From NCBI GenBank assembly GCA_002914845.1, contig JXTC01000076.1, forward strand, positions 221,921-285,920: a stretch of DNA of 64,000 nucleotides. The letters run 5' to 3'. Both the position numbers and the translations under genes were made by a program. The notes below the pieces were generated by a model. That model saw only the letters and a list, made by a program, of their open reading frames with translations. It was not told the DNA's origin and searched no databases. The first letter of the stretch is position 1. Every line of letters starts with the position of its first letter. This document shows positions 37,751 through 50,290 of the stretch, piece after piece. Source of the stretch: Trema orientale. Taxonomy: Eukaryota > Streptophyta > Magnoliopsida > Rosales > Cannabaceae.

Positions 37751-38145
37751 ATGTCTAAATACTTACGTTGGACTATTGGGAAGTTTAGAGAGTGTCAAAT
37801 TCTTACTCCAATACATCTAAATAAGCTTGACCTTACATTGTTATTAAGGGGGGCTATCAACACTAATTTCATCATAAACCCCAGTGCCTTCTTTCTTTCT
37901 TTATTTTTAAGAAGGGTATACAGGGTTTTTTCCAAATTCTTTGTTGACGTGGACCTAATATTTGATCTCTCTAATTTTCTTCCTCTTGGGTAATTCCAAA
38001 TGTTGATATCGTTTTGTACTTTTTTCTTTTGAGTAATTTTTTGATTCCATCATGTTGTCGATGGAATTGACGTGGCAAACCTTTTATAAGCAAAGGTAAA
38101 AGAATTTATTGATCATCTTCAAATGTCATTAATCTTTCTTTCGAG
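37751..38145. other. spacer between SINE and foldback element
   Basis: AT-rich sequence. No gene, RNA or defined repeat was recognised. Confidence 0.5.
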
Positions 38146-38514
38146 GGATATCTATCTGCAAAAAAATACTCTAAAATTTGGGTGTTCTGCAATTTAAACC
38201 CTGAAGTTTGGACTCTGCAAAATAATATCCTGAGATTAAGAATTTCTGAAAATTAATATACTGGACAGATTTTTTGACCAATTTTAGGAACAAAAAAATA
38301 ATAATATCCTCCATTAAAACTAAATTAATCCATATTATTGATCTTAATTTTGAGGATATTATTGTATTTTATCAGTTAAACTTATTCAAAAAATCAACCT
38401 GAGGTATTAATTTTCAAAAATTCTTAATCTCAGGATATTATTTTGCAGAGTTCAAACTTCAGGGTTTAAATTGCAGAACATCCAAAATTCATGGTATTTT
38501 TTTGCAGATATTCC
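38146..38514. mobile_element. foldback MITE with arms of about 120 bases
   Basis: The left arm (tgcaaaaaaatactctaaaa... tgttctgcaatttaaaccct...) and the reverse complement of the right arm agree over more than 100 bases, both starting GGA(A)TATCT and sharing ctctgcaaaataatatcctg. The loop is about 110 bases. A matching target duplication was not found, so the exact ends and the superfamily (Mutator-like is my guess) are open. The hairpin could give rise to small RNAs. Confidence 0.7.
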
Positions 38515-38918
38515 TTCTCTTAACATAGAAACTTTGAGGAGTTTCTTTTTCAAAAGGAAAATTTAACCATTAGAAATTCCATGTATAGAAAATTTAACTT
38601 TAAAGAATTTATTTATTTATTTATTCAATTTTTTAACCTCATGCTTTTCTCCCTTGCCGGCCTGCCTTATGTAACAAAAATAAGAAGCAATATATGATTG
38701 TTGTATACACCACTAGAAATAGTTATAATTGATAGTTGTACCAATCTCTAGAATTAAAATATTCCTTACAAACTTACAAATTAAAGAGGTGATAAGTAGA
38801 AATAGACTTAAAAACGACACAGAGAAGAGCATTACTCCGCATAAGATTAAGTAGAAACGACAATGAACAATATAGGCTAGGAATATTACAAGCTGATTAC
38901 ACCTTCTAATATGGATGT

Positions 38919-41784
38919 GTGACTAGGTCTCCTTTTTCTTGTAATACTACTACTACTAATAATTCTTCTTTATCTCTTTTTCTCTGTGAATTTAGAACCA
39001 TTTCCATCACTATCTTCAACAACTCTTCCACTACTCTCCACCACCATCCATGGACTCTGCTTCTCATTCTCATCCAAGTTCTCACTTCTTTTTCTCCAGA
39101 TTTAGTCTCATCTTCTTCTTTCCCTTCCATTACTTATGACAATCATTGCACTTCTTTTGTCCCCGTACCCGGAACAAATTGAGATTGGTTCAGAAACGAT
39201 ATCGTCTTTCCTTCCCGACGACACACTGGCTACTACAAGACTAAAGGAAACGACATTAATCCAAGACTAAGAGCAAGGCTTGTTTAGTCTTTGTTCTTTC
39301 GCCTATGGGGTGTCCATGAAACTGAAGTCCAAGGCTTGTTTAGTCTTAAAGGCAGTTTGTTTCTTCGTACCAGTGTCATATATTATCATAGGAGAAATAT
39401 CATTCTTCGTACCAGTGTCACATATTATCATGGGAGAAATATCACAAGTAGTATCCGGTCAAATTACTACTCACATGGCTCCATGACCCATTTTGAGCCT
39501 GTAAATTTTCATAGAAGAAGTTCTTTAACGTTTAGGCTAAGTGGGTATTGGTCAGAATCTTCTGGCAAGCTCTGTATGGTGGGATCTGGCTATAGTGATT
39601 ACAAAGATGAATATCTGGATATTCTTGCTTTATTTAAGCTCCATAATCTCAAGAACTCTACTATGCTCACTAGTTTGGTTACCGGGACTTTGGAGAGCTT
39701 GGTGAGTGAAGATGATCCTAACTATTTTGATCCCATCTCTGTCATTATATTTTCTAAGTTGAATTAAGAGTATACTACGGTTTCAGAAGAGTTTAACAAT
39801 GGTAATAGCAAGAATGTTTTTGGTGATCAGAATGATGTTCCTCCTAGTTTGTCCTTTAGTTCTTTACCAAAAGCACCATGTTTACTAGTATTCTCCCAGG
39901 CTTATGATTTGAAATACTCAAGCCAAAACTTCATTCCATTGGGAATGTCTCATGGCTATTCTCCTAGAGTTCTATGGCTCGATAGAGTTAAGTGTTTAGA
40001 AAGTCAACAAAAGCTGAGACTTCTGATAAAGTTTCCAACCAGTTTCAGTGATATGTGGAACTACAGAACCTTAGACCCCGAAATGACATTGGTTAGTGAA
40101 GGGACTTGGGATGAGAAGAACAATCAGCTGAACGTTGTCGCTTGCTGGTTTCTTGATGCGACCGCAGCTCATGTTGGAGATTGTTTAACAAGATTGATCT
40201 TGAGATTTGAGATTTCCTACTATCTGGACCATTGGCAAGACCAATAATGTTGTGGGGTATGTTTGGAGTAACAAAACTGAGACAGAGTTGGGTCACTTCA
40301 AAAAGATTAGGTCCAAAAGTTCTAGGGACAACCCTTTGGAAAGGGCTCTAGGGTTGAAGTATGAGTATACAAAGCTTGATGAGGTGAATAAATGGTGTCC
40401 CAGAAGAAGAATTGCTCAGAACAATAAGGGAAAAGTATATCCAAATGGGTTTTCTTATGACATGAGGTTTGATCTGTTTGTTGGAAGTGCTGGAAGAAAA
40501 CGAGGATGGGGCTTTGCGAAACCTCTCTCTGTCGGCAACCGTTCTATAGTAACATGGGCTTTTATCCTTATCGCTATTCAAACTCAAGTTTTACAAAGGC
40601 AAAACCTCCAGTAGACTCGAGCTACATAAACCCAACTAACACTAGCTGTCAAATAAGCCTCAGACTGCATTCTTCGGTTTCTCAAGTTAATGAGTCATTG
40701 CTTTTGGATATTTTAGCTGAAGGGATTTATGATGAAACGACAGGAAGCTTGTGCATGGTGGGCTACAGATATGATGGCCTTCATAAGTTATGGTCAAAAC
40801 ATGGTACTGTTGATTGCGAGATTCTTGTCAATTTTCAATTCCTTCCGAGAAATTCGAAGGATAGTTCGGGTTTTATCAAGAGAATCTTCGAAAGCAAGCG
40901 AAAAAATTTTGACCCTCTTCATTTCGAACCTTTGAGGTTGTCCTCAGCTGCTTTTGTCGCTGATGAAGTGTATGAGTCCATTTTGAGGACAGATGTGGAG
41001 ATTGACCTGGCTCTTATCTCCAACACGCTCTCTTGTGTTTTTGTAGTTTTACAACTCTTTCACCTGAGAAAGAATCCTGATGTGGTTCCATTCGTTTTAA
41101 TGACCATGCTTCTGACTCTATCTTTGGCCTACATAATACCTCTAATACTAGACTTGAAATTCATATTCATGACAAGTCATAGTACCCCAGATGTGCTTCT
41201 TGGGATTAATGAATGGCTTGAAGCCAAACAAGTAACTGAAGGGGTAACAACAGTTATACTCTTCTTGTTGCAAGCTCGTCTTCTACGGCTCACATGGTCC
41301 ATGAGGAGATCATCGTCGGAAGGAGGCAGTGACAGACTCCAGATTGCTGAGAAAGAGTCTATGTTTGTGACTTTAACGGTGTATGTTGGATGGGCCTTTT
41401 TGAGTATTTTCTTCACTTGGAGGAAGAGAAAACATGATCTTGTTATGCCTTCTTCATTCTTTTTGACTAGTTACAATGAGCACCCATTTGGGATGCCTTA
41501 AAATCTTATGCTGATATCCTCTTGGATGGCTTTCTTTTGCCTCAGATACTTGTCAAATTATTCAGGGATTCAAAAGAGAATGCTCTAGCTTATCCCTACT
41601 ACATTGGAACAACTCTTGTCAAACTTCTTCCTCATGCTTATGGTCTTTATAAGGCTCAAAACTCGGCTTCCAAACTGCTCTCAATTGCTTGGGATGTGAT
41701 GATCACTTTTGGGGCTTTGATTTTCGCAATAATCATTTACTTGCAGCAGTGGTTTAGGGGTCATTTTATCCTTCGTTTTAGGTC
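38919..41784 (+). pseudogene. broken DUF2921 membrane protein gene
   Basis: Intronless coding sequence of a plant DUF2921 protein, readable almost end to end but only by changing frame. An N-terminal hydrophobic stretch (WTLLLILIQVLTSF) leads to YDNHCTSFVP, then SGYWSESSGKLCMVGSGYS at about 39540. A second such repeat, TTGSLCMVGYRYDGLHK, comes at about 40735. The end holds several membrane helices (LSCVFVVLQLF, VLMTMLLTLSLAYIIPLILDL) and YPYYIGTTLVKLLPHAYGLY at about 41600. Damage seen: no ATG in frame at the head, stops at about 39180, 39289 and 39765, frameshifts near 40225, 40540 and 41500, and an in-frame 42-bp duplication. The last codons are cut off by the copia element and resume at 49842. 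DUF2921 proteins have no proven function. Some breaks could be assembly errors, but so many make a pseudogene likely. Confidence 0.85.
39361..39444. repeat. 42-bp in-frame tandem duplication in the DUF2921 gene
   Basis: ttcttcgtaccagtgtcata at 39361 and ttcttcgtaccagtgtcaca at 39403 begin adjacent 42-base units. It adds 14 residues (LRTSVxYYHxRNI twice) without shifting the frame. Confidence 0.9.
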
Positions 41785-42329
41785 TGTCAGAAGCGTGGGT
41801 GGCAGTGGTGCTGATTGATTCCTCAAATGAACCGCCGGTATAAGAATCACCTTGGTACCTCACATTCGTTGTAGGAAGACTCCTTCTTAACTACTTGTGG
41901 TGAGTGGCATTACAAGAATGACTACTATAACTTCCACCACTCAAGAGCACTCACTAGAATCTTTTAGGTAGAGAGAGAAAGGGGAGGGAGCATATTTTCT
42001 CTGTGTCATTTTTTTCAGGTTCTCTAATTAAAATGAATTAGTCAGAGAGCGTACATAACTTTTCTATTCAAATAAGGATATTTCCTTATTCCCTAATGAA
42101 TAGGAAATATTTCCTAATTAATAGAGGCCTATCAGATATTAATACGCTGATTCAAATTAAGCGTTCAAATATCTTATCAGATATATATTATTAAATTCTA
42201 ATATTCTATTTAATAATAATAAAATATATAGAAATAAAGTCTCATTATGTTGACTATTCTCTATTTACCTTAATCCACTTGTATTGGGCCATGAACCAAC
42301 TATGAGTGCTCAATAGGACAAGTCTAACA
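41785..42329 (-). repeat. left LTR (3' LTR of the minus-strand copia element)
   Basis: It runs from tgtcagaagcgtgggtggca to agtctaaca. It pairs with 49288-49841 over its whole length, including the shared block caaataaggatatttcctta. Confidence 0.92.
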
Positions 42330-43469
42330 TCTCCTACTCGCACATAGTGTGCATGATGAACATATCCCTTATCATCGTCTTACTGATAATTCCATTCATA
42401 CTTAGCATATGAGCAGTGTGACCGTCGAGCCACCTACAAAAAGAAAGTTCAAGAGTATTATACCAAATCTTATGAAGACTAGCATAGAATATCCCTAAGT
42501 GTCTCGTTATGCCCCAAACTTATTCAGCCACATCGAATCTAGCATCTCTAATCCCTCATATCTATATTTAGGAGCTATGCAAAGACCCCTCTCGCTCTTA
42601 TGTTCACAATTGTATTGCTATACCCAGTAGTGAAATAATTTGTCGACAGTAAACATAAAACTTGGATGTATTATCAAGTAATCTTTTTTTCATTCTCGAA
42701 TCAAATTAGCTTTAGTCTAATTGCTTTCTCAACAATATATCTTTACGTCAAATTAATCATGACCATAGGAGACATGTCAAAGTAGAATACATCAAACCTC
42801 CGCTTCATGAAACAGTCAAAAGTCACATAGGGCTTAATAAAGTATGAGATCAAAATAAGTATAATGATCTATAAGGACTCACATAGTGAAGAAGTAGGGA
42901 TCCATTCTTTCACTTCTTTATTTTAGTCGCTTAAACACATGTGGTATGATACACATGCTACGGTGGGATACTTCTTTAAAAAAGAGTGTATACCTTTTTT
43001 CTAAAATACCGTACAGATCTTAGTCTAGTCGCCTTCAAGCGCCTGACTCGAATTCTCTATATACTTGCTTAATCTAGCGCCATATTGAGTTTCACATCTG
43101 GCTATCTAATGGATCACATATGGATAGTGGGAACAATAGTTTATCCATAGTCAATCTTTCAAGATCTCATCTTGGCTCTTTCCAAGGCGACACTTAGTTA
43201 ACAATCTTTTCGCTATAAGCAAAGTGTTTCATCTTTGCTTGCTGACTAACGCTAAAAGAGATTTTTCATGTAAGAGAGACAATCATTACCCGTTAGCATA
43301 CTTTAAACCAATCATAGTTTACATATATATGTGTGCTAAAATTTAGATAACAAGTCACAACAAAAATAGATAAAGAGATATTTATTTCGTAAAAGACATT
43401 CCGAATAACAAATACTGTCAATAGTCAACTGAAAAAAATATATATACAAAGAAATAAAGTCACAATCTA

Positions 43470-46400
43470 TGCAGTCTCAAAGTCCTAACATGGGTTTGGT
43501 AAGCCTCTCGAGTAATAGGCTTGGTCAATAGATCAACAACATCAACAACCATGTGACTCGTAGAAATGTGCTTCCGGACTACCTCTTTCTGCGTAACTAT
43601 ATCACGAATGAAACGATATCAAATGTCGATGTGTTTGATTTTTCCGTGGTATTTTGGATCCTTTGCATAAGCCAATGTAGCCATGCTATCACAATGTATA
43701 GTAACAGGCTCTAAAGCATGCGTGCCAACTCCAAGATATGCAAGGAACCTCTTTAACCAAATACCTTCTTGTATAGCGGCTGAGCAAGCAATATACTCTG
43801 ATTCTGTGGTGGATAATACTATACAGAACTGCTTCTTACTGCTCCAAGATATGCGCCATTATTAAGCAAGAAAGTATAACCAGAAGTTGATTTACGCTCA
43901 TTTAGGTCACCACCCCAATCAGCATCATTATAGCCGATTAAGCACAAATCCAACGCCTGATAGCAAAACATGTAATTAGCTGTCCTTTTAAGATATCGAA
44001 GTATTCTCTTCACTGCTTTCCAATGAGCAAGGTCAGGATTCGATCGGAACTGGTTGACTAACCTGATGACATAGTAAATGTCGGGCCGAGTACACATCAT
44101 AGCATACATCAAACTTCCAATAGCATTGGTACAGGGAACTCGAGCCATGTAGTCTTTTTTCTCTTGAGTCTTCAGATACATGTCAATGCTTAAGGCATTA
44201 TTCTTTGTAGTAGGAGTGTCAATGGGTTTACATTTTTGCATCTGAAACTGTTTGAGAATTTTCTTAATATAAGTCTCTTAAGACAAACTAAGGAATTTCC
44301 TCGAATGGTCTCTGAGGATCTTAACTCTGAGCACATAACTTGCTTCACCCATATTCTTTATCTCAAAGTTTGATGATAACCACGCCTTGGTCACGATTAT
44401 CATCTCCTTGTCATTTCCAGCTAAAAGTATGTCGTCTACATATAATGAAAGAATAAGAAAACTTTCCTTGGACCATTTGACATACACACAGTGGTCTTCC
44501 TTAACCATCGTGAATCCATTAGAAATAATGGCTCGATGAAATCTAAGATACCATTGTCTAGATGATTGCTTTAAGCCATAAATAGAACAACGGAGCTTGC
44601 AAACTTTGTGCTCTTATTCTTTTGTCTCAAAGCCCTCAAGTTGATCTATGTAGATCTTTTCATCTAGTTCTTTATTGAGAAAGTAGTTTTAATGTCTATT
44701 TGGTAAAGCTCCCAGTCCAAATGAGCGACAATAGCTAGAATAAGGCGAATTGAGGTAAACTTCACTACCAGTGAGAAGATTTTCTCATAGTCAACGCCCT
44801 CCTTTTGGGTGTAGCCTTTCGTAACAAGTCGTGCCTTGTACCTTTTTATGGATCCATCCACCTGGTGTTTGACTTTTAGAACTCATTTATTCCCAATAGT
44901 CTTTCACCCAGTGAAAGATTCATCAAGTTCCAGACTTGGTTTTTCTTCATAGATTTTATCTCTTCAATCATTGTAGCTTTCTATTTCTCAGAAGCAGGAC
45001 ATGAGAGAGCCTCTCGATAATTCTTAGGCTCATCTTCATCCTGCGAAATATACATGAATGGTTCCCCCTCAATCTTAAAACGACGACGAGGGACACTTCC
45101 ATGTTGGCTCTTATGCAATGGTGGAATTTGAGAATGAATATCTAGTGGTACACTTTCACTAATAGGTGCACTCCTACTATGAATAGAGTTGTTCTCGATT
45201 GAAGTTGAATTTAGAACGCCTTCATTTGGTTCTTCAATCTCGTATGGCTCTAGGTTTCTATCCATATCTCCTCTTTTTGTAAATTCCTTCTCAAGAAAAT
45301 CTACAATTCGTGATTCAATTTTAGTTACACTTCCATCGGGTTGTTCACCAAGCATCACATATCCCTTCGATTCATCAGAGTATCTAATGAATATGTACTT
45401 GTGTGCCCTGGGGCCTAGCTTCCTGTGCCTGTGAGAAGTAGTGTGAACATACCTAGCTGAACCCCATGGATGTAAATGGTCTAATTCGGGCTTTCACCCT
45501 GTCCATTGTTCATAAGGGATTGAAAGAACTGATTTCGAGGGTTTTCGGTTAAGGATGTAAGCCGCAGTTAATAAAGTATTCCCCCAGAAAGATACTGACA
45601 GGTTGGCCTGCGCCATCATTAACCTAACTATTTCTAACAAGGTACGATTCCTTCTATCCGCTACACTATTTTGCTATGGAGTATCAGGAATTATTAGCTG
45701 TCGAAGAATGCCTTTTTCATCACATAATTCCTTGAATTTCTCAGATAGATATTCACGGCCACAGTTTGTCCTGAGAGTCTTGATGTTCTTCTCTATTTAA
45801 TTCTCAACCAAGTTCATAAATCGTCTAAAGCATTCCAATGCTTCTGACTTATGGGAGATCAAGTAGACATGACTGTAGCACATAAAGTCATCTATAAAAG
45901 TGATGAAATAGGTGGCACCGTATCTTGTCCTCACGCTCATTAGTCCGCAGATGTTAGAATGTACTAGTTGCAGAGGAATCGTTGCCAATGTGGCTTTTCC
46001 AAAAGGTTTCCTAGTTGACTTTCCTGCCAAACAATATTTGCAAGTGGGCAAGTTAATTTTAGCGAGTTGTCCCAAGATACCATCTCTAGCTAACCTATTT
46101 ATTCTATCTTATCCTATATGGCCTAGTCTAGCATGCCATATAACAGAATCAATATCATTGGCAGTAATCACATAAGAAACGATATTGTTATTATTATATG
46201 AATAAATAATATCTAACATAATAAAACCATCTATGAAAAACCCACAACCATAAAAATCTGTTCCCAAAAAAATATCACCACCAGTACTATGAAAATTAAA
46301 AGTAAAACACAACTTAAGCAAACATACATCAGATAAAAGATTTTGTCAAGCTTCTAGAGCTTAAAGAGCATCATGGAGCAATAGAGTGCGACCCCTGCAC

Positions 46401-48960
46401 AATTTTAGCTTGTAAGTACCAATATCTAACACATGCACGCTGGCTCCATTTCCCATATAGAGTCCTTGACTCCCCCTTAGAATTTGGCGATACTCTACGA
46501 ACCCGACTTGGTCCCTTGCGATGTATTCGATCGCTTCTGAATTAACAATTCAATGAGGATGTGAATGAGCAATCATAACATGACTTGTAACATAAATATC
46601 GCAAGAACTAAAGTCAGGGAGTACCTTTTTTGGCTCAGTGTAATCACGAGCAAATTGTCCCTCTTTATCACAGTTGTAGCATATGCTATTCTTGCTCTTT
46701 CCACTGCACTTGCCTCTCTTGCGTCAGGTAGTCTTTGCCTTCTTAAGTGCGGGTCCATTACCAGAGTCACCTCTAGGAGCTTGATTCTTACGCTTAGCTC
46801 TTCTTGGCCCGCACTGGTTATTCACCATACAGGTGCTCCTAGGGTTTGAGTCTTTGCTTAGTTTGACAGCTTCCAAGCGCTCAACTTCAAGCTCAAGGTG
46901 GCGAGACAGGTCATCAAAAGTTCTAATGTTTTCACTATGTGTCATAGTGATGACTATGGGCTCCCATAAAAGTGGTAAGGAACAAATTCCTACTTAGATC
47001 TGTTGCTCTTTAGATCGAGGGTGGTCAGTTGCTTTCAATTCGCAAATTATCGATGACATCGCTTTGAGATATTGCTTCATGGTATGGCTCGGGCGCATTT
47101 TATTGGAGTCAAACCTGATGTTTAGCGTACGAAGTCTGGTAGCAGACGTCCTACCAAATTTCAGCTTCAAGGCACCCTATATCTCCTGAGCAGTGGCATG
47201 TGATAACTCTATGAGAATAGAGTTATTTGGTGTGTCTTTAGTCTTAGAATAGTTGTTTTGGAGAAATAAAAGGTTTAGACTAGGTGTTTTTACTTACTTT
47301 ATTTTGGCTTTTCTCATTTTTGGTTTCAAGATTTAACTTGGTTAATATCTATTTTATTTTTATTAATTTTTAGTAAAAATTGATGAATTTTGGACTTGAG
47401 TACTGCAACATTTAATTGGCAGCATCTTGAAAAAACAGCTGAACTTAAGTTAAAGCTGGAAGCAACTTTGCTGTAGCAGCGCGCCAGAGCAATACTGAAC
47501 AGCAGATTCATTTTTTTTCCAGCTGGCATCTATTTCGTATAGCTGGTGCTGACAGCTAATATTAAATTCCAGCTAAGGAAAAATGAAGCAAAGTGGTCCT
47601 CACTCCTTCAATTGGTTGACACGTGTATTAGGGTACCTCACCTACCCTAATATAAAAGGAAACGTAAATTGTAGCAAGGAGGAGGAGCTTGGCGGCTGAG
47701 CTAAGAGCAAAATACAGAAAAGGAAAGAAAGAGAAGGAAAACAGTACAGCGAAGAAAGGACGAAGAAGAAGAAGTACTAGCAGCAGCAGAGAGCAAAAAT
47801 TACCATCATCCAGCTAGACTTTTTCTTACTTCTTTCAATCTTCTTTGTATTTAATTTCTTTTTCTTTTCTTGAACTTCCCGTAATTAATGGGGTATTTAG
47901 AGCTGCTAATTTTTAAGCCCCAGAACATGAACTAAGTTTCTTTAGCTGGGATATTGATGAATCTAAGGTTGTAACGACGGATTAATTGTTGTTTTGAATG
48001 TTTATGATAATTTCCTCTTATTCGTTCAAGTGAGCTTCATTATTATTTTCTTTTATTGCTTAGCTATCAATATTTAGGATAAATAAATTAGGATTAATTC
48101 TGGAAAGGTTAATCTTAGTTAGATCTAGCTTGAATGATGCATGTTTCAATCATCTCCTTAGTAGATCTTTGAATTAGTAATGGTATAGGAATATATTATT
48201 ACCATGCAAACCCATTGGAAATTGATGCTATAAATGGTGTTTTGAGAACTGGGTAAGCATAGGAATATGTTAAATCTGGTTTGAAGAACTTTAAACATAA
48301 TAAATTTGGAAGATTATTATGTGCAGATTAAATTTTCGGTTACAGGAGTGATTTTACCATAAGCGTTACTGCAACAATTAAACCCAAATTTGCAACCAAG
48401 GAGGATTCAATATTCCCAGCTTAATCCCACCACTGATTCACAATCACTTGATTAGATCGTGTTATTTTTCGCTTAATATTTACATTTCTTTTGCATCTTT
48501 TTACTTTTACTATTTTGTTGCAAATCTTTATTTCTCATATCTTAAACCAGTTTGTTTGACATTTAGTTTTTACAATCAATTTTAGTAATCAATCCCTGTG
48601 GAGACGATACTTAACTTACTACTATATTACTTGTTCGGCACGTGCACTTGCGTAGCTATTATAAAATCCGCAACAACATGCTCTTCAAACTCGCTGATCA
48701 AGTCATTGTGCATGCTACTTAACATAGTAAAGCGCGCACAATAGTCTTTCTTAAGCCAAGCCTGATAGGCATCTCGATTGCGACGGTGTTGAGTAGTGTT
48801 GCTATCCTCAAGTGCGAGCATCGTCTGGGTCAAGGTTTCTAAAACCTCTTGCTCATCGAGAATATATTGGATTTTTCAGAGTCAGATATCATAGTTTTCA
48901 CTATCCAATTTCTCTCCCTTATTTAAATCAGCCACTATACTCTTGGAAGCTATCTACTCA
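43470..48960 (-). pseudogene. decayed copia gag-pol
   Basis: In coding order (right to left): gag N-part 48676-48960 with ILDEQEVLETLTQ; gag continues at 47195-46724 after the nested LTR; zinc knuckle near 46634-46675; GAG-pre-integrase and integrase 46200-45797; reverse transcriptase 44861-44278 with LYVDDILLAGND; RNase H about 44241-43470 with SLMYAMMCTRPDI and ADWGGDLNERKSTSGY. The order INT-RT-RH identifies Ty1/copia. Stops and frameshifts break it into short pieces. Two key residues are visibly lost: the knuckle reads CYNC...Q...Y where CX2CX4HX4C is expected, and the integrase block reads VHSNICG where an Asp is expected in place of Asn. It cannot be active. Confidence 0.88.
47201..48675 (+). 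mobile_element. solo LTR nested in the copia gag
   Basis: A 1475-base insertion runs TGATAACTCTATGAG...CGCAACA between two pieces of gag that belong together. The flanks gcatg (47196-47200) and acatg (48676-48680) are a 5-bp target duplication with one change. Inside, TATAAAAG at 47651 looks like an LTR promoter. Near the right end the phrase aatccctgtggagacgatac is of a type seen at the end of plant gypsy LTRs. It has no coding sequence and no internal region, so it is probably a solo LTR left by recombination. The gypsy assignment is from memory of that phrase. Confidence 0.75.
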
Positions 48961-49270
48961 TGCGTATAAAGGATAAACAGATTATTTAGTATACCACACA
49001 TAATTATTTTGCAGTCAAAAATTCTAAACTAATCTAAATAATTCTTACTAGACACAAAATCGAAAAATCGCTACGCTTATAATCATCTCCTATGTCTAGG
49101 TTTATTATTAAGATTAAATCTAAATTTTGCGCAAAATATGTATAGGAGAATAATTAATTCTATTATTATACTCTCACCAAAAAAATACGACATTCCTAGC
49201 ATGTTTCTAATATATGTATCACATAATTATGTGCAAAAATAAACATGTAATAGTAATTAAATTAATTAAG

Positions 49271-49287
49271 CATAATTCTAATACTAA
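49271..49287 (-). other. mutated primer-binding site of the copia element
   Basis: Just inside the right LTR the minus strand reads ttagtattagaattatgc, close to the tRNA-iMet copia site tggtatcagagc with C-to-T and G-to-A changes. Confidence 0.55.
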
Positions 49288-49841
49288 TGTTGGAAGCATG
49301 GGTGGCAGTGGTGCCGGTTGATTCCTCAAACGAACCATCAGTATAAAAATCACCTTGGTATCTCACGTTCATTGTAGGAAGACTCCTTCTTGACTACTCA
49401 TGGTGAGTGGCATTACAAGAACGACCACTACAACTTCCACTACTCAATAGCATTCACTGGAATCCTTTTGGTAGAGAGAGGGGGGGAGAGAGCGTATTTT
49501 CTCTGTGTTATTTATTTCAGGCTCTCTAATTAAAATGAATTAGTCAGAGAGCATACGTATCCTTTCTATTCAAATAAGGATATTTCCTTATTCCCTAATG
49601 AATATGAAATATTCCCTATTTAATAGAGGCATATCAGATACTAATAAGCTGATTCAAATTAAGCGTTCAAATATCTTATCATATACGTATTATTAATTTC
49701 CAACATTCTATTTAGTAATAATAAAATATATGGAAATAAAGTCTCATTATGTTGGCTATTCTCCATTCACATTAGTCTATTCATATTAGGCTATGCACCA
49801 ACTATGGGTGCTCAATAGGACTTTGGGCCAAAAGTCCAACA
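49288..49841 (-). repeat. right LTR (5' LTR of the minus-strand copia element)
   Basis: It runs from tgttggaagcatgggtggca to aaagtccaaca. It is nine bases longer than the left copy, because of a ctttgggcc-type stretch near its end. Confidence 0.92.
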
Positions 49842-49895
49842 AAGTCCAAAAAGAGTGGTGTGTACGAGAATGTGGCTAACATTGGTGGGACATGA
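49842..49895 (+). pseudogene. C-terminal tail of the DUF2921 gene beyond the copia element
   Basis: If one copy of the 5-bp target is counted, the frame that stops being DUF2921 at 41784 continues here for 16 more codons (KKSGVYENVANIGGT) to TGA at 49893-49895. The tail is short and hydrophilic, as expected after the last membrane helix. That the reading frame resumes cleanly supports both the gene call and the element's boundaries. Confidence 0.7.
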
Positions 49896-50290
49896 TTGCC
49901 ATACGAATTTTGGCTCTGCTGGTTTTTTAAGTATCGTCATTTTGTGTTGTTTCCTTGAGAGTATAGTTTTCTATCTGTCGTTTCTTTCCCGTTTCAACCA
50001 TGTAAGTTAATGTGTGTAAGGTGTAAGATTTCCTTAGTCTTCCAAAAGCTTTTAGCCTTGTGAATATAAAGTGCAAGCCAATGTTATTACACTCAATATC
50101 TCATTGCCATTAGCATAAACATACATTAAACATACACAAGTTAGCTGCGTAGTTTTTCTGGTCTATTTATCTTTCAACTCCAAGTCAACACCTACCAAGA
50201 CAGTTTTCACAAAATTATATAGAAATAGAATTACATAAATAGAACAAAACTAAGGTAGTATTAGCTCCATCCTTTTTTTTGGGGGGGGGG
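49896..50290. other. 3' flank of the DUF2921 gene up to the gap
   Basis: It looks like 3'UTR and spacer. It ends in a T run followed by ten G bases at the gap edge, a sequence on which sequencing often fails. Confidence 0.5.

Larger units (their letters stand above)
41785..49841 (-). mobile_element. copia LTR retrotransposon, decayed, in the DUF2921 gene
   Basis: Direct repeats at 41785-42329 and 49288-49841 both run TG...CA and bracket gag-pol remnants on the minus strand. The flanking 5-mers aggtc (41780-41784) and aagtc (49842-49846) are a target duplication with one change. The LTR copies differ by eye at about one base in eight to ten, nearly all transitions, so the insertion is old. 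Total length is 8057 bases, of which 1475 are a nested LTR. About 1.1 kb between the RNase H end and the left LTR has no coding sequence. Confidence 0.92.

Noticed and set aside
38906..39130. A minus-strand open frame opposite the DUF2921 N-terminus
   Set aside because: It is a shadow of the Ser/Thr-rich signal region; no domain.
45189..46849. Several plus-strand open frames inside the copia element
   Set aside because: They are antisense to integrase and gag, whose motifs are clear on the minus strand.
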